From Lentzea nigeriaca (lineage in GTDB: Bacteria > Actinomycetota > Actinomycetes > Mycobacteriales > Pseudonocardiaceae), in NCBI RefSeq assembly GCF_016907955.1, contig NZ_JAFBCX010000005.1:124001-188000 (forward strand): DNA of 64,000 bases, written 5' to 3'. How positions within the stretch are numbered: the stretch's first letter is position 1; every line of letters starts with the position of its first letter. A program made the translations under genes and the position numbers. Positions 31,496 to 40,596 of this stretch are shown here, in pieces. The notes below the pieces were generated by a model. The model was not told the origin of the DNA. It saw only the letters and a list, made by a program, of their open reading frames with translations, and ran no database searches.

Positions 31496-31942
31496 TCAGC
31501 GGCGCGCTGACGTGCGCAACCCCACCCGTGCGACGGGTGTGTAGACGCCATCGGCGCTGCTCACGAGCACTGCTTCTGACGGCTGCCACGGGCTGCTCTC
31601 GAAGGCCGGCATCGGCTGACCCCGGTACCCGTACGCCACCGTCAGGTGCGCCTGCCAATTGTCGTTCGCGCCCGCTGCCCGTGCCAACTGATTTAAGTCG
31701 CCCTCGACTCCGGCCCACAGGATCCTGCGACGGAAGTCGCCGAAGTTCCGGAGCCGGAGTTCCGGCACCTCGTGGCCCTCCAGCGCGTTGAAACGTTCCT
31801 CATCTGCGGTTTCGCCGTGGAAGCACAACGTGATGTGCCACTTCTCCGGCTTCGTCCACTCGACGCCCCGCACGCCGTCGAGCACGGCCGCCAATTCGTC
31901 GACCACATGTCGGGGTGGGAAGAGCGCGGTGAAGAACTTCAT
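31496..31942 (-). CDS. thpR: RNA 2',3'-cyclic phosphodiesterase (2H family)
   Basis: A 148-residue 2H phosphoesterase with its two His-x-Thr/Ser motifs: HITLCFHG near residue 36 and HLTVAYGY near residue 99. The family opens 2',3'-cyclic phosphates on RNA. The ATG at 31942 falls in the second copy of a 15-bp direct repeat; the first copy, at 32056-32042, overlaps the XRE stop and probably marks the ancestral start. The new start again overlaps a stop as ATGA, because the 38-codon frame opened by the older ATG ends exactly there. Confidence 0.88.
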   Translation of the reverse strand: MKFFTALFPPRHVVDELAAVLDGVRGVEWTKPEKWHITLCFHGETADEERFNALEGHEVPELRLRNFGDFRRRILWAGVEGDLNQLARAAGANDNWQAHLTVAYGYRGQPMPAFESSPWQPSEAVLVSSADGVYTPVARVGLRTSARR

Positions 31943-32056
31943 CGCGCTCGCGCGATCTCGGGGGTCTGGGGGTCGCTCCCCAGAGGACATCGCGCGCGAC
32001 GTGGTCCGCGCTCTCCGCGGACACACCTCCCCTGAGCGAGCGTGAAGAACTTCATC
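31929..32056. mobile_element. MITE-like insertion flanked by 15-bp direct repeats
   Basis: GTGAAGAACTTCATC occurs at 31929-31943 and at 32042-32056, bracketing 98 bp. The insert contains hairpins TCTGGGG/CCCCAGA and GTCCGCG/CGCGGAC (5-nt loop). Its ends share an inverted GCTCGC. There is no coding capacity. It separates the XRE and thpR genes, which appear to have overlapped before the insertion. Confidence 0.6.
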
Positions 32057-32531
32057 TGGAGGCGGCACGGATGGCGCGCCGGAACAGCTCCGCGATCGCC
32101 GGGAAGTCGTCGGACAGCATGTCCGCGGCCTGCTGCAGCTCCGTGCGGTCGGCGACGCGGCGCAGCACCGGGTACGCGACGCTCTCGTCACCGTTGACCG
32201 GCAGCGAGTCGCGGGACACCGTCGGCTTGGACTCGCGCACGTCGTCGAGCGCCCGCTGCAACGCCTCCGGTGCCCCCGTGGCGACGTCCGGCGTGAGGAC
32301 CTTGCGCTCGAGCATGATCATCCGGGCCAGCACGGCCGGGTTGCCGATCTTGGCGCGGCGGCCGCTCATCACCTGACTGAGCATCGGCGCGCTGATCCCC
32401 AGCACGTCCGCGAGCTGGGCCTGGGACACGTTGAAGGCCACGACCAACCGGCGCACTCGATCGCCCAGAGGCTCCCCGTACCACTCCCGCTGAAGCGCGA
32501 GGTTGCGCTGCACGATCTTGTGGTCCTCCAC
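32052..32531 (-). CDS. XRE family DNA-binding protein
   Basis: A 159-residue regulator with an XRE helix-turn-helix around residues 20-70 (VSQAQLADVLGISAPMLSQVMSGRRAKIGNP). The C-terminal half is helical without a known domain. GTG 32531 has GGGAGAGG six bases upstream and is preferred over GTG 32555. Its stop overlaps an ATG that was probably the original thpR start. Targets are unknown. Confidence 0.85.
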   Translation of the reverse strand: MEDHKIVQRNLALQREWYGEPLGDRVRRLVVAFNVSQAQLADVLGISAPMLSQVMSGRRAKIGNPAVLARMIMLERKVLTPDVATGAPEALQRALDDVRESKPTVSRDSLPVNGDESVAYPVLRRVADRTELQQAADMLSDDFPAIAELFRRAIRAASR

Positions 32532-32617
32532 CTTGGCCTCTCCCGTAGCCCTCACACCCCGACCCGCATCCTGCCAGCCTGCGGACGCGCCCACGTCCGC
32601 TTCGCCCAATCCGACGG

Positions 32618-33550
32618 TCACGACTCGGCCAGCAGTTCCCTCGTTCGGTCCACGTCTCGATGCATCTGCTCGAGAAGCGCCTCGACGGAGTCGAACTTCA
32701 CCATCTCGCGCAGCCGGTCGACGAAGTCCACGGCGACCCGCTGCCCGTAGTAGTCCTCGTCCACGTCCAGCACGAACGCCTCGACCCGCCGCTCCCGCCC
32801 GGAGAACGTCGGGTTCGTGCCCACGCTCACCGCGGCCTTGAGCTTCTTGCCCCTGGAGTCGGTGAACCAGCACGCGTAAATACCGTCGGCCGGAACAGCG
32901 GCGAACTTCGGCGTCGACAGGTTGGCCGTGGGGAACCCCAGGTCCTTCCCGCGCCCGTCGCCGCGCACGACGATGCCTTCGAGCCGGTGCGGCCGGCCCA
33001 GCGCCTCGGCCGCGGCTTTGACGTCCCCGGCGTCGATGCACGCACGGACGTAGGTCGACGAGTAGGTCACCTCGTCAGCGGACACCAGATCAGCCCCCTC
33101 GGTCACGAATCCGAACCGCTGCCCGAGCCGGCGCAGCAGTGCGACGTTACCCGCCGCCTTGTGCCCGAAGGTGAAGTTCTCACCGACGACGACAGCCGCC
33201 GCGTGCAGCTTCTCGACCAGCACCTCGTGCACGAACTCGTCCGCGGGCATCCTGCTGGTCTCCAGGCTGAACGGCACCACGACGAAGTGGTCGATGCCGA
33301 GCTCCTCGACCAGCTCCGCCCTGCGCCGCAACGTGGTGAGCTGCGCGGGGTGGCTGCCCGGCCGGACCACCTCCGACGGGTGCGGATCGAAGGTCATCAG
33401 CACGCTCGGCAGCCCGCGCTGCTCCGCGAGGGCCACCGCCCGCCCGATGAGGGCCTGATGGCCTTTGTGGACACCGTCGAACACACCAATCGTCACGACG
33501 CAGCGGCCCCAGCCGCCGGGAAGGTGATCTAGTCCGCGCCAGCGTTGCAC
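32618..33550 (-). CDS. ribF: Bifunctional riboflavin kinase/FAD synthetase
   Basis: A 310-residue RibF. The N-terminal FMN adenylyltransferase has GVFDGVHKGHQ and TYSSTYVRACI; the C-terminal flavokinase has GKDLGFPTANL and VGTNPTF. It converts riboflavin to FMN and FAD. On the minus strand TAGGCT lies seven bases before the GTG, so it seems to have its own leaderless promoter right after a hairpin. Confidence 0.96.
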   Translation of the reverse strand: MQRWRGLDHLPGGWGRCVVTIGVFDGVHKGHQALIGRAVALAEQRGLPSVLMTFDPHPSEVVRPGSHPAQLTTLRRRAELVEELGIDHFVVVPFSLETSRMPADEFVHEVLVEKLHAAAVVVGENFTFGHKAAGNVALLRRLGQRFGFVTEGADLVSADEVTYSSTYVRACIDAGDVKAAAEALGRPHRLEGIVVRGDGRGKDLGFPTANLSTPKFAAVPADGIYACWFTDSRGKKLKAAVSVGTNPTFSGRERRVEAFVLDVDEDYYGQRVAVDFVDRLREMVKFDSVEALLEQMHRDVDRTRELLAES

Positions 33551-33566
33551 GGTGATCAGCCTACGT

Positions 33567-33584
33567 CGGCGGCGAGCGCCGCCG
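33567..33584 (-). terminator. GC-rich hairpin upstream of ribF
   Basis: CGGCGGCG and CGCCGCCG are exact complements 2 nt apart, just 9 bp after the stop of the upstream hypothetical gene. Probably a terminator insulating ribF; the tight loop makes this tentative. Confidence 0.45.
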
Positions 33585-33593
33585 CAGGTCCGG

Positions 33594-33926
33594 TCAGCCG
33601 TTGTCCGCGTGATACCGGTCGATCCTGCCGGGCTGGCTCAACACGTTCGACACCAGCAGACCGAGGTCGTGGTCCTCCGGATCCACGAACGCGGTGAAGT
33701 CGTGGCCGGGGTCGATCACGAGGTTCCAGAGGCTCGGCCAGTAGATGCACGACCACACCGCCTCACCGCCCGACAGGATCGTCAGCCGCCGCCTGACGCG
33801 ACTGACGTCCGTCAGCTCCGCGGTCATGCCCGGTTCCAGCTCGAACCGCCGCCACCGATCCCGCACCCAAAGCCGTCCGTTGCGCCGATAGAGCGCGATG
33901 AACCACAACGCTCGCCCCGTCGTCAT
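33594..33926 (-). CDS. Conserved hypothetical protein
   Basis: A 110-residue soluble protein without a recognised domain. It is rich in Trp and Arg (GRLWVRDRWRRFELEPGMTAEL, IYWPSLWNLVIDPGHDFTAF). Codon use and GC match its neighbours, so it is probably a real gene. GGGGG lies just upstream of the ATG. It follows truB by 19 bp and may be its downstream operon partner. Confidence 0.6.
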   Translation of the reverse strand: MTTGRALWFIALYRRNGRLWVRDRWRRFELEPGMTAELTDVSRVRRRLTILSGGEAVWSCIYWPSLWNLVIDPGHDFTAFVDPEDHDLGLLVSNVLSQPGRIDRYHADNG

Positions 33927-33945
33927 GGAAACCCCCAGAGAGAGG

Positions 33946-34833
33946 CTAGCCGGCGGGGCTCAGCACCACCACGGGTTTGCAGGCGTCGCCCTCGTCCTTC
34001 GCCAGCGCGATGACGTGCCCGTCCGGGCCGAAGACGCCGTAGGTGCCCTCGAACCCGCCCGCGCGCAGCCGTTGTCCGTGCGAGAGCGCCGAGGCCTCTC
34101 GCGGGTCGATCTCGCGGCGCGGGAACGCCGTCGCGACCGCGGCGTCCAGGTCCAGCGACAGGCCGGGCGTCTCCTCCAGCTGCTGGAGCGTCTTGGCCAC
34201 GCGGAGGTCGAACGGGCCGACCCTGGTGCGCCGCAAGGCACCCAGGTGCCCGCCGACGCCCAGCGCCGCCCCGAGGTCGCGGGCCAACGCGCGCACGTAC
34301 GTGCCGGAGGAGCACTCGACCATCACGTCGAGCAGGACGTTCTTGTCCTCACGGCGCGTGAACAGCACGTCGAACCGATGCACGGTCACGGGCCGTGCGG
34401 GGATCTCGACCTGCTCACCGGCACGCACCCGTGCGTAGGCGCGCTTGCCGTCGATCTTCACCGCGGACACCGCCGACGGCACCTGCTGGATCGGGCCGGT
34501 CAGCTTCGCCACCTCGGCGGCGATCGCGTCGTCCTCGACGTGCGAGGCGTCCACAGTGGACAGAACTTCGCCCTCGGCGTCGTCCGTGGTCGTGGCCGCG
34601 CCGAGCACGATCGTCGCGAGGTAGGCCTTGCTGTCGAGCGCGAGGTGGCCGAGGAGCTTCGTCGCGCGCTCGATGCCGAGCACCAGCACGCCGGTCGCCA
34701 TCGGGTCCAACGTGCCGGCGTGCCCGACCTTGCGGGTGCCGAGAATCCTGCGCACACGCGCCACCACGTCGTGCGAGGTCATGCCGTCCGGCTTGTCGAC
34801 GACGACCAGGCCCGGTGCAACAGAGGTTTTCAC
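33946..34833 (-). CDS. truB: tRNA pseudouridine(55) synthase
   Basis: A 295-residue TruB. VVVDKPDGMTSHDVV at the start and HAGTLDPMATGVLVLG, with the catalytic Asp, define the family; a PUA-like tail follows. TruB makes pseudouridine 55 in the T-loop of tRNA. GTG 34833 is the likely start: TAGGAT lies eight bases upstream, inside the MFS stop, suggesting leaderless initiation. Confidence 0.96.
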   Translation of the reverse strand: MKTSVAPGLVVVDKPDGMTSHDVVARVRRILGTRKVGHAGTLDPMATGVLVLGIERATKLLGHLALDSKAYLATIVLGAATTTDDAEGEVLSTVDASHVEDDAIAAEVAKLTGPIQQVPSAVSAVKIDGKRAYARVRAGEQVEIPARPVTVHRFDVLFTRREDKNVLLDVMVECSSGTYVRALARDLGAALGVGGHLGALRRTRVGPFDLRVAKTLQQLEETPGLSLDLDAAVATAFPRREIDPREASALSHGQRLRAGGFEGTYGVFGPDGHVIALAKDEGDACKPVVVLSPAG

Positions 34834-34844
34834 GGCGGGAAATC

Positions 34845-36206
34845 CTAGGCGACGCGCAGCGCGTCCCAACGACGACGCCGCAACTGCACCGGCACCGTCT
34901 CACCACGCTCCTCGGCCGCGAACACCGCCGCCCGCGCGCGCCGCCACCACACGAGCATCCGCCAGCCGCCGAACGCGAGCACGACAACACAGAAGCTCAG
35001 CGCGATGCGGAACGCCGCCTGCGGGCTCATGAGGTTGTCGAGCAGGTCCAACAACACACCGACACCGAGCGCCGCCACGGTCACAGCGAGGAAGCCGCCG
35101 ACGTTGACCAGGCCACTGGCCGTGGACTGGCGGTGCGACGGGTTGTAGTCACGCGCGAGCGCGAACGCGACACCGGAGATGGGCCCGCCCACGGTCAGGA
35201 TGAGGAACACGACAGCGATGACCGGCACCGGCACGTGGTCGCCCGGCCACAGCAACAGCACAGCCCACCCGGCAAGCGCGAACGCCAGGAACCCTCCCGC
35301 CATCGGCATGCGCCACTCGGGGTTGCGAGAGAACAACGCACCGACGATCGGACTGGACACGATCGCGCCGATGACCAGCAATCCGAGCGTGGACGACGCC
35401 GCCTTGGCCGACATTCCCTGCGCCTGCACGAGGTACGGGTAACCCCAGAGGAGCCCGATCACCGCAGGCGTCGACATGGTGCTGAAGTGCGCCCAGAACC
35501 CGAGCCGCGTGCCGGGCACGCCCCACGCCTGCCGCACCTTCGGCCAGATCTGCCCGAGCGCCACGGCTTCGGGCTTCGGCGCCGTGAAGCCGTCCGGAAC
35601 GTCGCGGAGCCGGAGGAACGCGACGATCGAGTACGTGGCCGTCACCCCGCCCGCGATGAGGAACGCCCAAGTCCACCCGATCGAGCCGAGCATGAGCGTC
35701 AACGGCACGGTGGCGACGAGGTTGCCGACACCACCCAACGCGGCCGTGATCGCCACCACGAGCGAGTACTGCCGCGGCGGGAAGTGCGCCGCCACGATCC
35801 GGATCACGCTGATGAACGTCATCGCGTCACCCATGCCCAGCACCGCGCGCGCCGTCAGTCCCAACGCGTACGAGTCGGCGACGGCGAAGAGCAGCTGGCC
35901 GGTGCCCATGAGCAGCGCGGCGAGGGTGAGGATCTTGCGCGGACCGAACCGGTCCACGAGCAAACCGGTCGGAATCTGCATGAAGGCGTAGACCCCGACC
36001 TGCAGCACGGTGAACACACCGAGCTGCGCGGGCCCGAGCCCGAACCGCTCACTCGCCTCGAGTCCGGCCACGCCCAGCGTGGTGCGGTGGAAGACGGCGG
36101 CGAAGTAGACGAAGACGGCGGTGGTCCAGATCAGCCACGACGTACGGGTGGCGCGATCGACCGACGGCAAGACGACACTCTCCCCAGGTAGGAGGCAGGC
36201 AGACAT
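34845..36206 (-). CDS. MFS transporter
   Basis: A 453-residue protein with about twelve membrane helices and the MFS motif A-like LLVDRFGPRKIL after helix 2. It resembles nitrate/sugar-phosphate-type or generic efflux MFS proteins; the substrate is not evident. The start is uncertain: ATG 36206 lies next to a possible -10 (TGTAACTA), while TTG 36170 has GGGGAG upstream. It ends 11 bp before truB. Confidence 0.88.
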   Translation of the reverse strand: MSACLLPGESVVLPSVDRATRTSWLIWTTAVFVYFAAVFHRTTLGVAGLEASERFGLGPAQLGVFTVLQVGVYAFMQIPTGLLVDRFGPRKILTLAALLMGTGQLLFAVADSYALGLTARAVLGMGDAMTFISVIRIVAAHFPPRQYSLVVAITAALGGVGNLVATVPLTLMLGSIGWTWAFLIAGGVTATYSIVAFLRLRDVPDGFTAPKPEAVALGQIWPKVRQAWGVPGTRLGFWAHFSTMSTPAVIGLLWGYPYLVQAQGMSAKAASSTLGLLVIGAIVSSPIVGALFSRNPEWRMPMAGGFLAFALAGWAVLLLWPGDHVPVPVIAVVFLILTVGGPISGVAFALARDYNPSHRQSTASGLVNVGGFLAVTVAALGVGVLLDLLDNLMSPQAAFRIALSFCVVVLAFGGWRMLVWWRRARAAVFAAEERGETVPVQLRRRRWDALRVA

Positions 36207-36278
36207 TAGTTACATCGCCTAAACAACCTTCTTGGTAACGATTTCATGCCGTGAGGTCGGACACAGCGTGAGGCTTTG

Positions 36279-36330
36279 ACGATGAACGGCGCTTTTGTCC
36301 GCCTCAGTGGACAAAAGCGCCGTTCATCGT
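36279..36330. terminator. Long perfect palindrome (GATGAACGGC type)
   Basis: Two 22-bp arms (outer GATGAACGGC, inner GCTTTTGTCC) match perfectly across an 8-nt loop. It lies between the MATE stop and the MFS promoter, so it may end the MATE transcript. It resembles the palindrome at 59238-59286 in its outer GATGAAxGGC. Confidence 0.7.
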
Positions 36331-36358
36331 TGGTCAGGCCGGGTGGGGCCGCCGTGCG

Positions 36359-37660
36359 TCAGCGGACCGCGCCCTCCACCGCCCACTCCCCCGACCGCGT
36401 GCGCCACAGCACCGCGACCAGCCGCAGCACCAAGAACGCCGACAGCCCGGTCCAGATCCCGGCCAACCCCCACCCGAACGCGTAGGAGGCCCACACCAGC
36501 GGCAGGAACCCGATCACCGCGGACCCGAGCGTCGCCGTGCGCATGAACTTCACGTCGCCCGCGCCCAGCAGCACACCGTCGAGCGCGAACACCACGCCCG
36601 CGATCGGTTGCAGCGCAACGAAGAACCACCAGGCGTTCGGGATTTCGGCCAGCACGCCCGCGTCCGAGGTGAACGCCTGCGGCAGAACCGTTGCCAGCGC
36701 GGCGAAGACCACGCCCAGGCCGATGCCGAAGACCAGGCCGTACCGGGCGACCTGCCACGCCAGCTTCTCGGCCTGCCTGCGGTTCGAGGCGCCCAGGGCC
36801 GCGCCGACCAGCGATTGCGCCGCGATGGCCAGCGAATCCAGGACCAGGGCGAGGAAAGTCCACAGCTGCAACACGACCTGGTGCGCGCCGACGGCCGCGA
36901 CGGAGGTTCGCGCCGCGACCGATGCCGCGCTGACGAAGCACGCCTGGAACGCCAGGCTTCGCAGCACGAGATCGCGTCCCATGCCGAGTTGCGCGCGCAT
37001 GGCGGACCAGTGCGGCGTGAGCGGCACGCGTTCGGCGAAGAGTGCCTTGATGAACAGGCCGGCCGCGAGGAGCTGGGCGACGACGTTGGCGATGGCGGAG
37101 CCCTCGAGGCCCCAGCCCGCGCCGTAGACGAGCGCCGGACAGAGGACCGCGCTGACGCCGTTGCCGATCAGGATGTACTTCAGCGGGCGGCGGGTGTCCT
37201 GGACGCCGCGCATCCAGCCGTTGCCGGCCATCGTGACGAGGATGAACGGCGCGCCGAACAACGCGATGCGCAGCCACTCCACGGCGGCGTCGGCCACGGC
37301 CCCGTTGCCGGCGAGCAACTCGGCCACTGGCCGCGCGAACAGCTGGCCGAGCAGCACCACCAGGACGCCAGCGGCGAGTGCCAGCCACGTCGCCTGGACG
37401 CCCTCCTCGACGGCGTCCGCGCGGCGGCCTGCACCGTGCAACCTGGCCGTGCGTGCCGTCGTGCCGTAGGACAGGAACGTCAGCTGCGTCGACACCTGCG
37501 TGAGCAGCACGCCGCCCAGCGCCAGCCCGGCCAGCGGCAGGGCCCCGAGGTGCCCGACCACCGCCGTGTCGACGAGCACGTACAACGGCTCGGCCGCCAG
37601 CACCCCCAGTGCGGGCACCGCCAGCCCGATCACCCGCCGCGCGGGAACCCGATCCTCCAC
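36359..37660 (-). CDS. MATE family efflux transporter (DinF-like)
   Basis: A 433-residue protein with twelve predicted helices. The early LAAEPLYVLVDTAVVGHLGALPLAGLALGG and GNGWMRGVQDTRRPL match MATE/DinF multidrug and toxin exporters, driven by Na+ or H+. On the minus strand TAGGTT lies six bases before the GTG, suggesting leaderless translation. It is followed by a 22-bp palindrome. Confidence 0.93.
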   Translation of the reverse strand: MEDRVPARRVIGLAVPALGVLAAEPLYVLVDTAVVGHLGALPLAGLALGGVLLTQVSTQLTFLSYGTTARTARLHGAGRRADAVEEGVQATWLALAAGVLVVLLGQLFARPVAELLAGNGAVADAAVEWLRIALFGAPFILVTMAGNGWMRGVQDTRRPLKYILIGNGVSAVLCPALVYGAGWGLEGSAIANVVAQLLAAGLFIKALFAERVPLTPHWSAMRAQLGMGRDLVLRSLAFQACFVSAASVAARTSVAAVGAHQVVLQLWTFLALVLDSLAIAAQSLVGAALGASNRRQAEKLAWQVARYGLVFGIGLGVVFAALATVLPQAFTSDAGVLAEIPNAWWFFVALQPIAGVVFALDGVLLGAGDVKFMRTATLGSAVIGFLPLVWASYAFGWGLAGIWTGLSAFLVLRLVAVLWRTRSGEWAVEGAVR

Positions 37661-37803
37661 AGCCCGAACCTAGTGCCGTGACCGCCGACCTTCACCGCGT
37701 TTTCGCTCTCACCTGGGCACCGGCCCCACGACCACCGCCAACCGGGACCACGATGCATGACCCCTGGACTCGGGGGCACGGCACCAAGGCGGCCGGGACG
37801 AGC

Positions 37804-37827
37804 ACTCCATCCGTTCAGCGATGGAGT
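37804..37827 (-). terminator. Small hairpin between ROK and MATE genes
   Basis: ACTCCATC and GATGGAGT pair perfectly around an 8-nt loop, about 90 bp after the ROK stop. The rest of the 254-bp gap (37661-37914) holds the MATE promoter and no convincing gene. Confidence 0.35.
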
Positions 37828-37914
37828 AGCACCTCCAACGCTCCCCCGCGCGCTTCCTCGTACGCGAGGCGCCCATAACAGCGTTTCAGGACACGCTTCA
37901 CCCGTTCGAGCTAC

Positions 37915-39048
37915 CTAGGCCCGCTGTGGGAGGCCGAACACCCGCTCCCGTGCCACCGCCAGAGCCGAGTGCAGGGCTCCCGAGCGCACGGGATTGGCCG
38001 TGATCTGCGCGAGCTGCACCGGAGTGCGCGGCACCACCAGCTTGCGCAGTTCCGCCGACACCAGCTCGCACAACGTCTCACCACCGGCCTGCGCCACCCC
38101 GCCCGAGAGCAGCACCAGTTCCGGATCGAGCACGCACACCACGTTCGCCAGACCCAGTGCGATCCTACGAGCGAGGTCTGACAGAAACTCGCGGCCTTCG
38201 GTCCCCGCGGTCAAGGCGTGCGCGACGGCCTCCAGCCCGGACTCGGCCGCGATGCCGTGGGTCGCGGCCAGCGCCACGATCGCGTCGCTGTCCACCTGGT
38301 CGCCGTAGCGCCCGCCGGGGATCTGCATCGAGTCGATCTCACCGGCGCCACCCGTGACGCCGCGCAGCAGCACACCGTTGACGACGACCGCCGAGCCGAT
38401 CTCGTCGGCGGGCCAGAACAGCACGAAGTTGCGGACACCCGCGGCCTTGCCGGAGCTCATCTCCTCCAGCGCGGCGAGGTTGATGTCGTTCTCGATCGAC
38501 ACCGACGTTCCCAGGAGCTCGCGCAGGGTCGCGGGCAGGTCGACGTCCACCAGCCCCGGCAGGTGCGGCGCGAAGCCGAGGTGACCGGTCGCGGGATCCA
38601 CCGCGCCCGGCGTGCCGACGACGACGTGGGACAGCGAGTCGAGGCGCAGTCCCGCCAGGGCGGCCGCCTTCTGCACGGTCTCGCGGAACGCCTGCAGCGT
38701 GTTCTCCTTGGGCATCGGCGCACTGTGCTCCGACAGCAGCGAGCCCGTGATGTCCGCGATGGCCACGTCGATCAGGTCCGGCGACAACGCCACCGCCGCC
38801 ACGTGCCCGACGCCGCCGTTGACCGCCCACATCTGCGCGCGCGGACCGCGGCCGCCCCCGCGCAGGCCCGTGCGGACGACCATGCCGTCCTCTTCCAGGC
38901 GCGCCAGCAACTGGGCGGTCGCGGGCTTGGAGAGGCCGATGACCTCCTCCAGCTCGGCGCGCGTCATCGCCCCGCTGCGCAGCAACGTCTCGATGGCCGC
39001 CCGGTCGTTGATCTCCCGCAGCAGCCGCGGGCTCCCTGTCCGTGTCAT
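37915..39048 (-). CDS. ROK family transcriptional regulator
   Basis: A 377-residue ROK repressor. The N-terminal winged helix (GAMTRAELEEVIGLSKPATAQLLARLEEDGMV) precedes an actin-like sugar-kinase fold (VVVGTPGAVDPATGHL, SIENDINLAALEE). The cysteine-rich zinc motif of glucokinases is absent, so it is probably a sugar-sensing regulator, not a kinase. ATG overlaps the DHH stop by four bases. Confidence 0.9.
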   Translation of the reverse strand: MTRTGSPRLLREINDRAAIETLLRSGAMTRAELEEVIGLSKPATAQLLARLEEDGMVVRTGLRGGGRGPRAQMWAVNGGVGHVAAVALSPDLIDVAIADITGSLLSEHSAPMPKENTLQAFRETVQKAAALAGLRLDSLSHVVVGTPGAVDPATGHLGFAPHLPGLVDVDLPATLRELLGTSVSIENDINLAALEEMSSGKAAGVRNFVLFWPADEIGSAVVVNGVLLRGVTGGAGEIDSMQIPGGRYGDQVDSDAIVALAATHGIAAESGLEAVAHALTAGTEGREFLSDLARRIALGLANVVCVLDPELVLLSGGVAQAGGETLCELVSAELRKLVVPRTPVQLAQITANPVRSGALHSALAVARERVFGLPQRA

Positions 39049-40031
39049 GACTCCACCCGCTCCAACGCGCTCTTGAGCGCGGCGACGACCTGCTCCGCGG
39101 GCCCGTCGAACGTAAACCCGGCCGCCAGCCGGTGCCCACCACCGCCGAGCACCTGCGCCACCTCACGCACATCGACCTGGCCGACGGCCCGCAACGAGAC
39201 CGACCAGAAACCAGGCCGCAACTCCTTCAGCACGGCCGCCACCTCAGCCTCGGAAGCGGAGCGCACGACGTCGATCACGCTCTCCACTTCCTCGCTGCGG
39301 ACGTCCCGTGCGTCTTCCAGCCCCACCACCGCGTGCACGAGCCCGAGCCCGCCGGCGGCCCCCTCGTCCAACTCGGCCTTGGCCAGCACGCGCGACAGCA
39401 TGCCCAGGTACGCGAACGGATGCGCGTCCATCAACGGCCGCGTCACGCTGTACGCGTCCACTCCGGTCTGGAGCAACCGGGCCGCCGTCTCGTGCGCAGC
39501 GGGACCAGCCTTGCGAAAGCCGCCGGTGTCCGTGACGAGTCCGGCATAGATGCAGCGCGCGATGGGTTCGTCGACCTCGACGCCCATCTCGTCGAGCACC
39601 TTGAGCGCGATGAGCGCCGTGGCCTCCGCGTGCTCGTCGATGCAGTGCAACGTCCCGTAGCGCGTGTTCGACACGTGGTGGTCGATGACGATGACGGGCC
39701 CCTTGGCCCGCTCGACCCGCGAAGCGAGCGGCCCCAGCCGCTGCAGGCTTCCGGTGTCCATCACCACGAGCAGCTCCGGCTCCTCGGGCACCTCGTCGCG
39801 GTGCACCAGCAGCCCTGCCGTGTCGAGCGCCTTCAACGACTCCGGCACGATCTCCGGCTCACCGAACGCCACGCGCACCGCGGCCCCGCGCCGATGCAGT
39901 GCGAGCCCCACCGCCAACGCGCTCCCGAGCGTGTCCGCGTCGGGGTTGATGTGACTCAGCAGGGTCACATCACGGACGTCGGCCAGTAACCGCGCGGCCT
40001 CGGCAATGGTGGTGCTCAGATCGTCTGCCAC
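39045..40031 (-). CDS. DHH family phosphoesterase (NrnA-like)
   Basis: A 328-residue DHH/DHHA1 protein. HINPDADTLGSALAVG near residue 26 and VIVIDHHVSNTRYG near residue 100 bind the two metals; GGGGHRLAAGF is the DHHA1 motif. NrnA-type enzymes degrade nanoRNAs, pAp or c-di-AMP. TAACGT lies six bases before the GTG, suggesting leaderless initiation. It sits next to rbfA as in other actinobacteria. Confidence 0.93.
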   Translation of the reverse strand: MADDLSTTIAEAARLLADVRDVTLLSHINPDADTLGSALAVGLALHRRGAAVRVAFGEPEIVPESLKALDTAGLLVHRDEVPEEPELLVVMDTGSLQRLGPLASRVERAKGPVIVIDHHVSNTRYGTLHCIDEHAEATALIALKVLDEMGVEVDEPIARCIYAGLVTDTGGFRKAGPAAHETAARLLQTGVDAYSVTRPLMDAHPFAYLGMLSRVLAKAELDEGAAGGLGLVHAVVGLEDARDVRSEEVESVIDVVRSASEAEVAAVLKELRPGFWSVSLRAVGQVDVREVAQVLGGGGHRLAAGFTFDGPAEQVVAALKSALERVES

Positions 40032-40133
40032 AGGGAGACGTTAGCTGTTCAAAGTCTCAATGCGCCGCAGGGCACCCACGGACAAGACCATTTCCACCCC
40101 TGGAAGGGACGCACGGTCGAGCCGCGGGTGCTC

Positions 40134-40583
40134 TCAGTCCTCGTCTTCGTCCTCACGAGGCGCCTTGTACGGATCCGCCTCGCCGGCGGGCTGAGCACCC
40201 GCCGCCAGTCGCGCCACCTCGGCGTCGGCCGCCTGAGCGCGAGCCAGCAGTTCGTCCATCTTCCTGGCCGCGTCCGGCACGGTGTCGGTCATGAACGTCA
40301 GCGTCGGCGTGAACCGGACACCGGTCTGCTGTCCGACCATGGACCGCAGCACGCCCTTCGCCTTCTCCAGAGCCGCGGCGGCCCCGGCGAAATCGGGCTC
40401 GGAATCCAAACGCTCACCAAGGACCGTGTAGTAAACGGTCGCGTCGTGCAGGTCTCCGGTCACCTTCGTGTCGGTGATGGTGACCCTGGCCAGACGCGGG
40501 TCTTTCACTTCGTGCTCCAGTGCGGAAGCGACGATCTGCGAGATCCGCTTGGCGAGCTTGCGGGCACGTGCCGTGTCGGCCAC
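40134..40583 (-). CDS. rbfA: Ribosome-binding factor A
   Basis: 149 residues with the KH-like RbfA fold ([31 protein letters not shown]). RbfA matures the 30S subunit by binding near 16S helix 1. GTG 40583 is chosen because GGGGAGG lies just before it. The acidic C-terminal tail (EDEDED) is typical. It follows the ylxP gene by 13 bp. Confidence 0.95.
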   Translation of the reverse strand: MADTARARKLAKRISQIVASALEHEVKDPRLARVTITDTKVTGDLHDATVYYTVLGERLDSEPDFAGAAAALEKAKGVLRSMVGQQTGVRFTPTLTFMTDTVPDAARKMDELLARAQAADAEVARLAAGAQPAGEADPYKAPREDEDED

Positions 40584-40596
40584 GAGCCTCCCCTTC

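Noticed and set aside
37609-37878. Plus-strand frame between MATE and ROK genes
   Set aside because: Overlaps the MATE start and lacks a ribosome site or protein-like composition.
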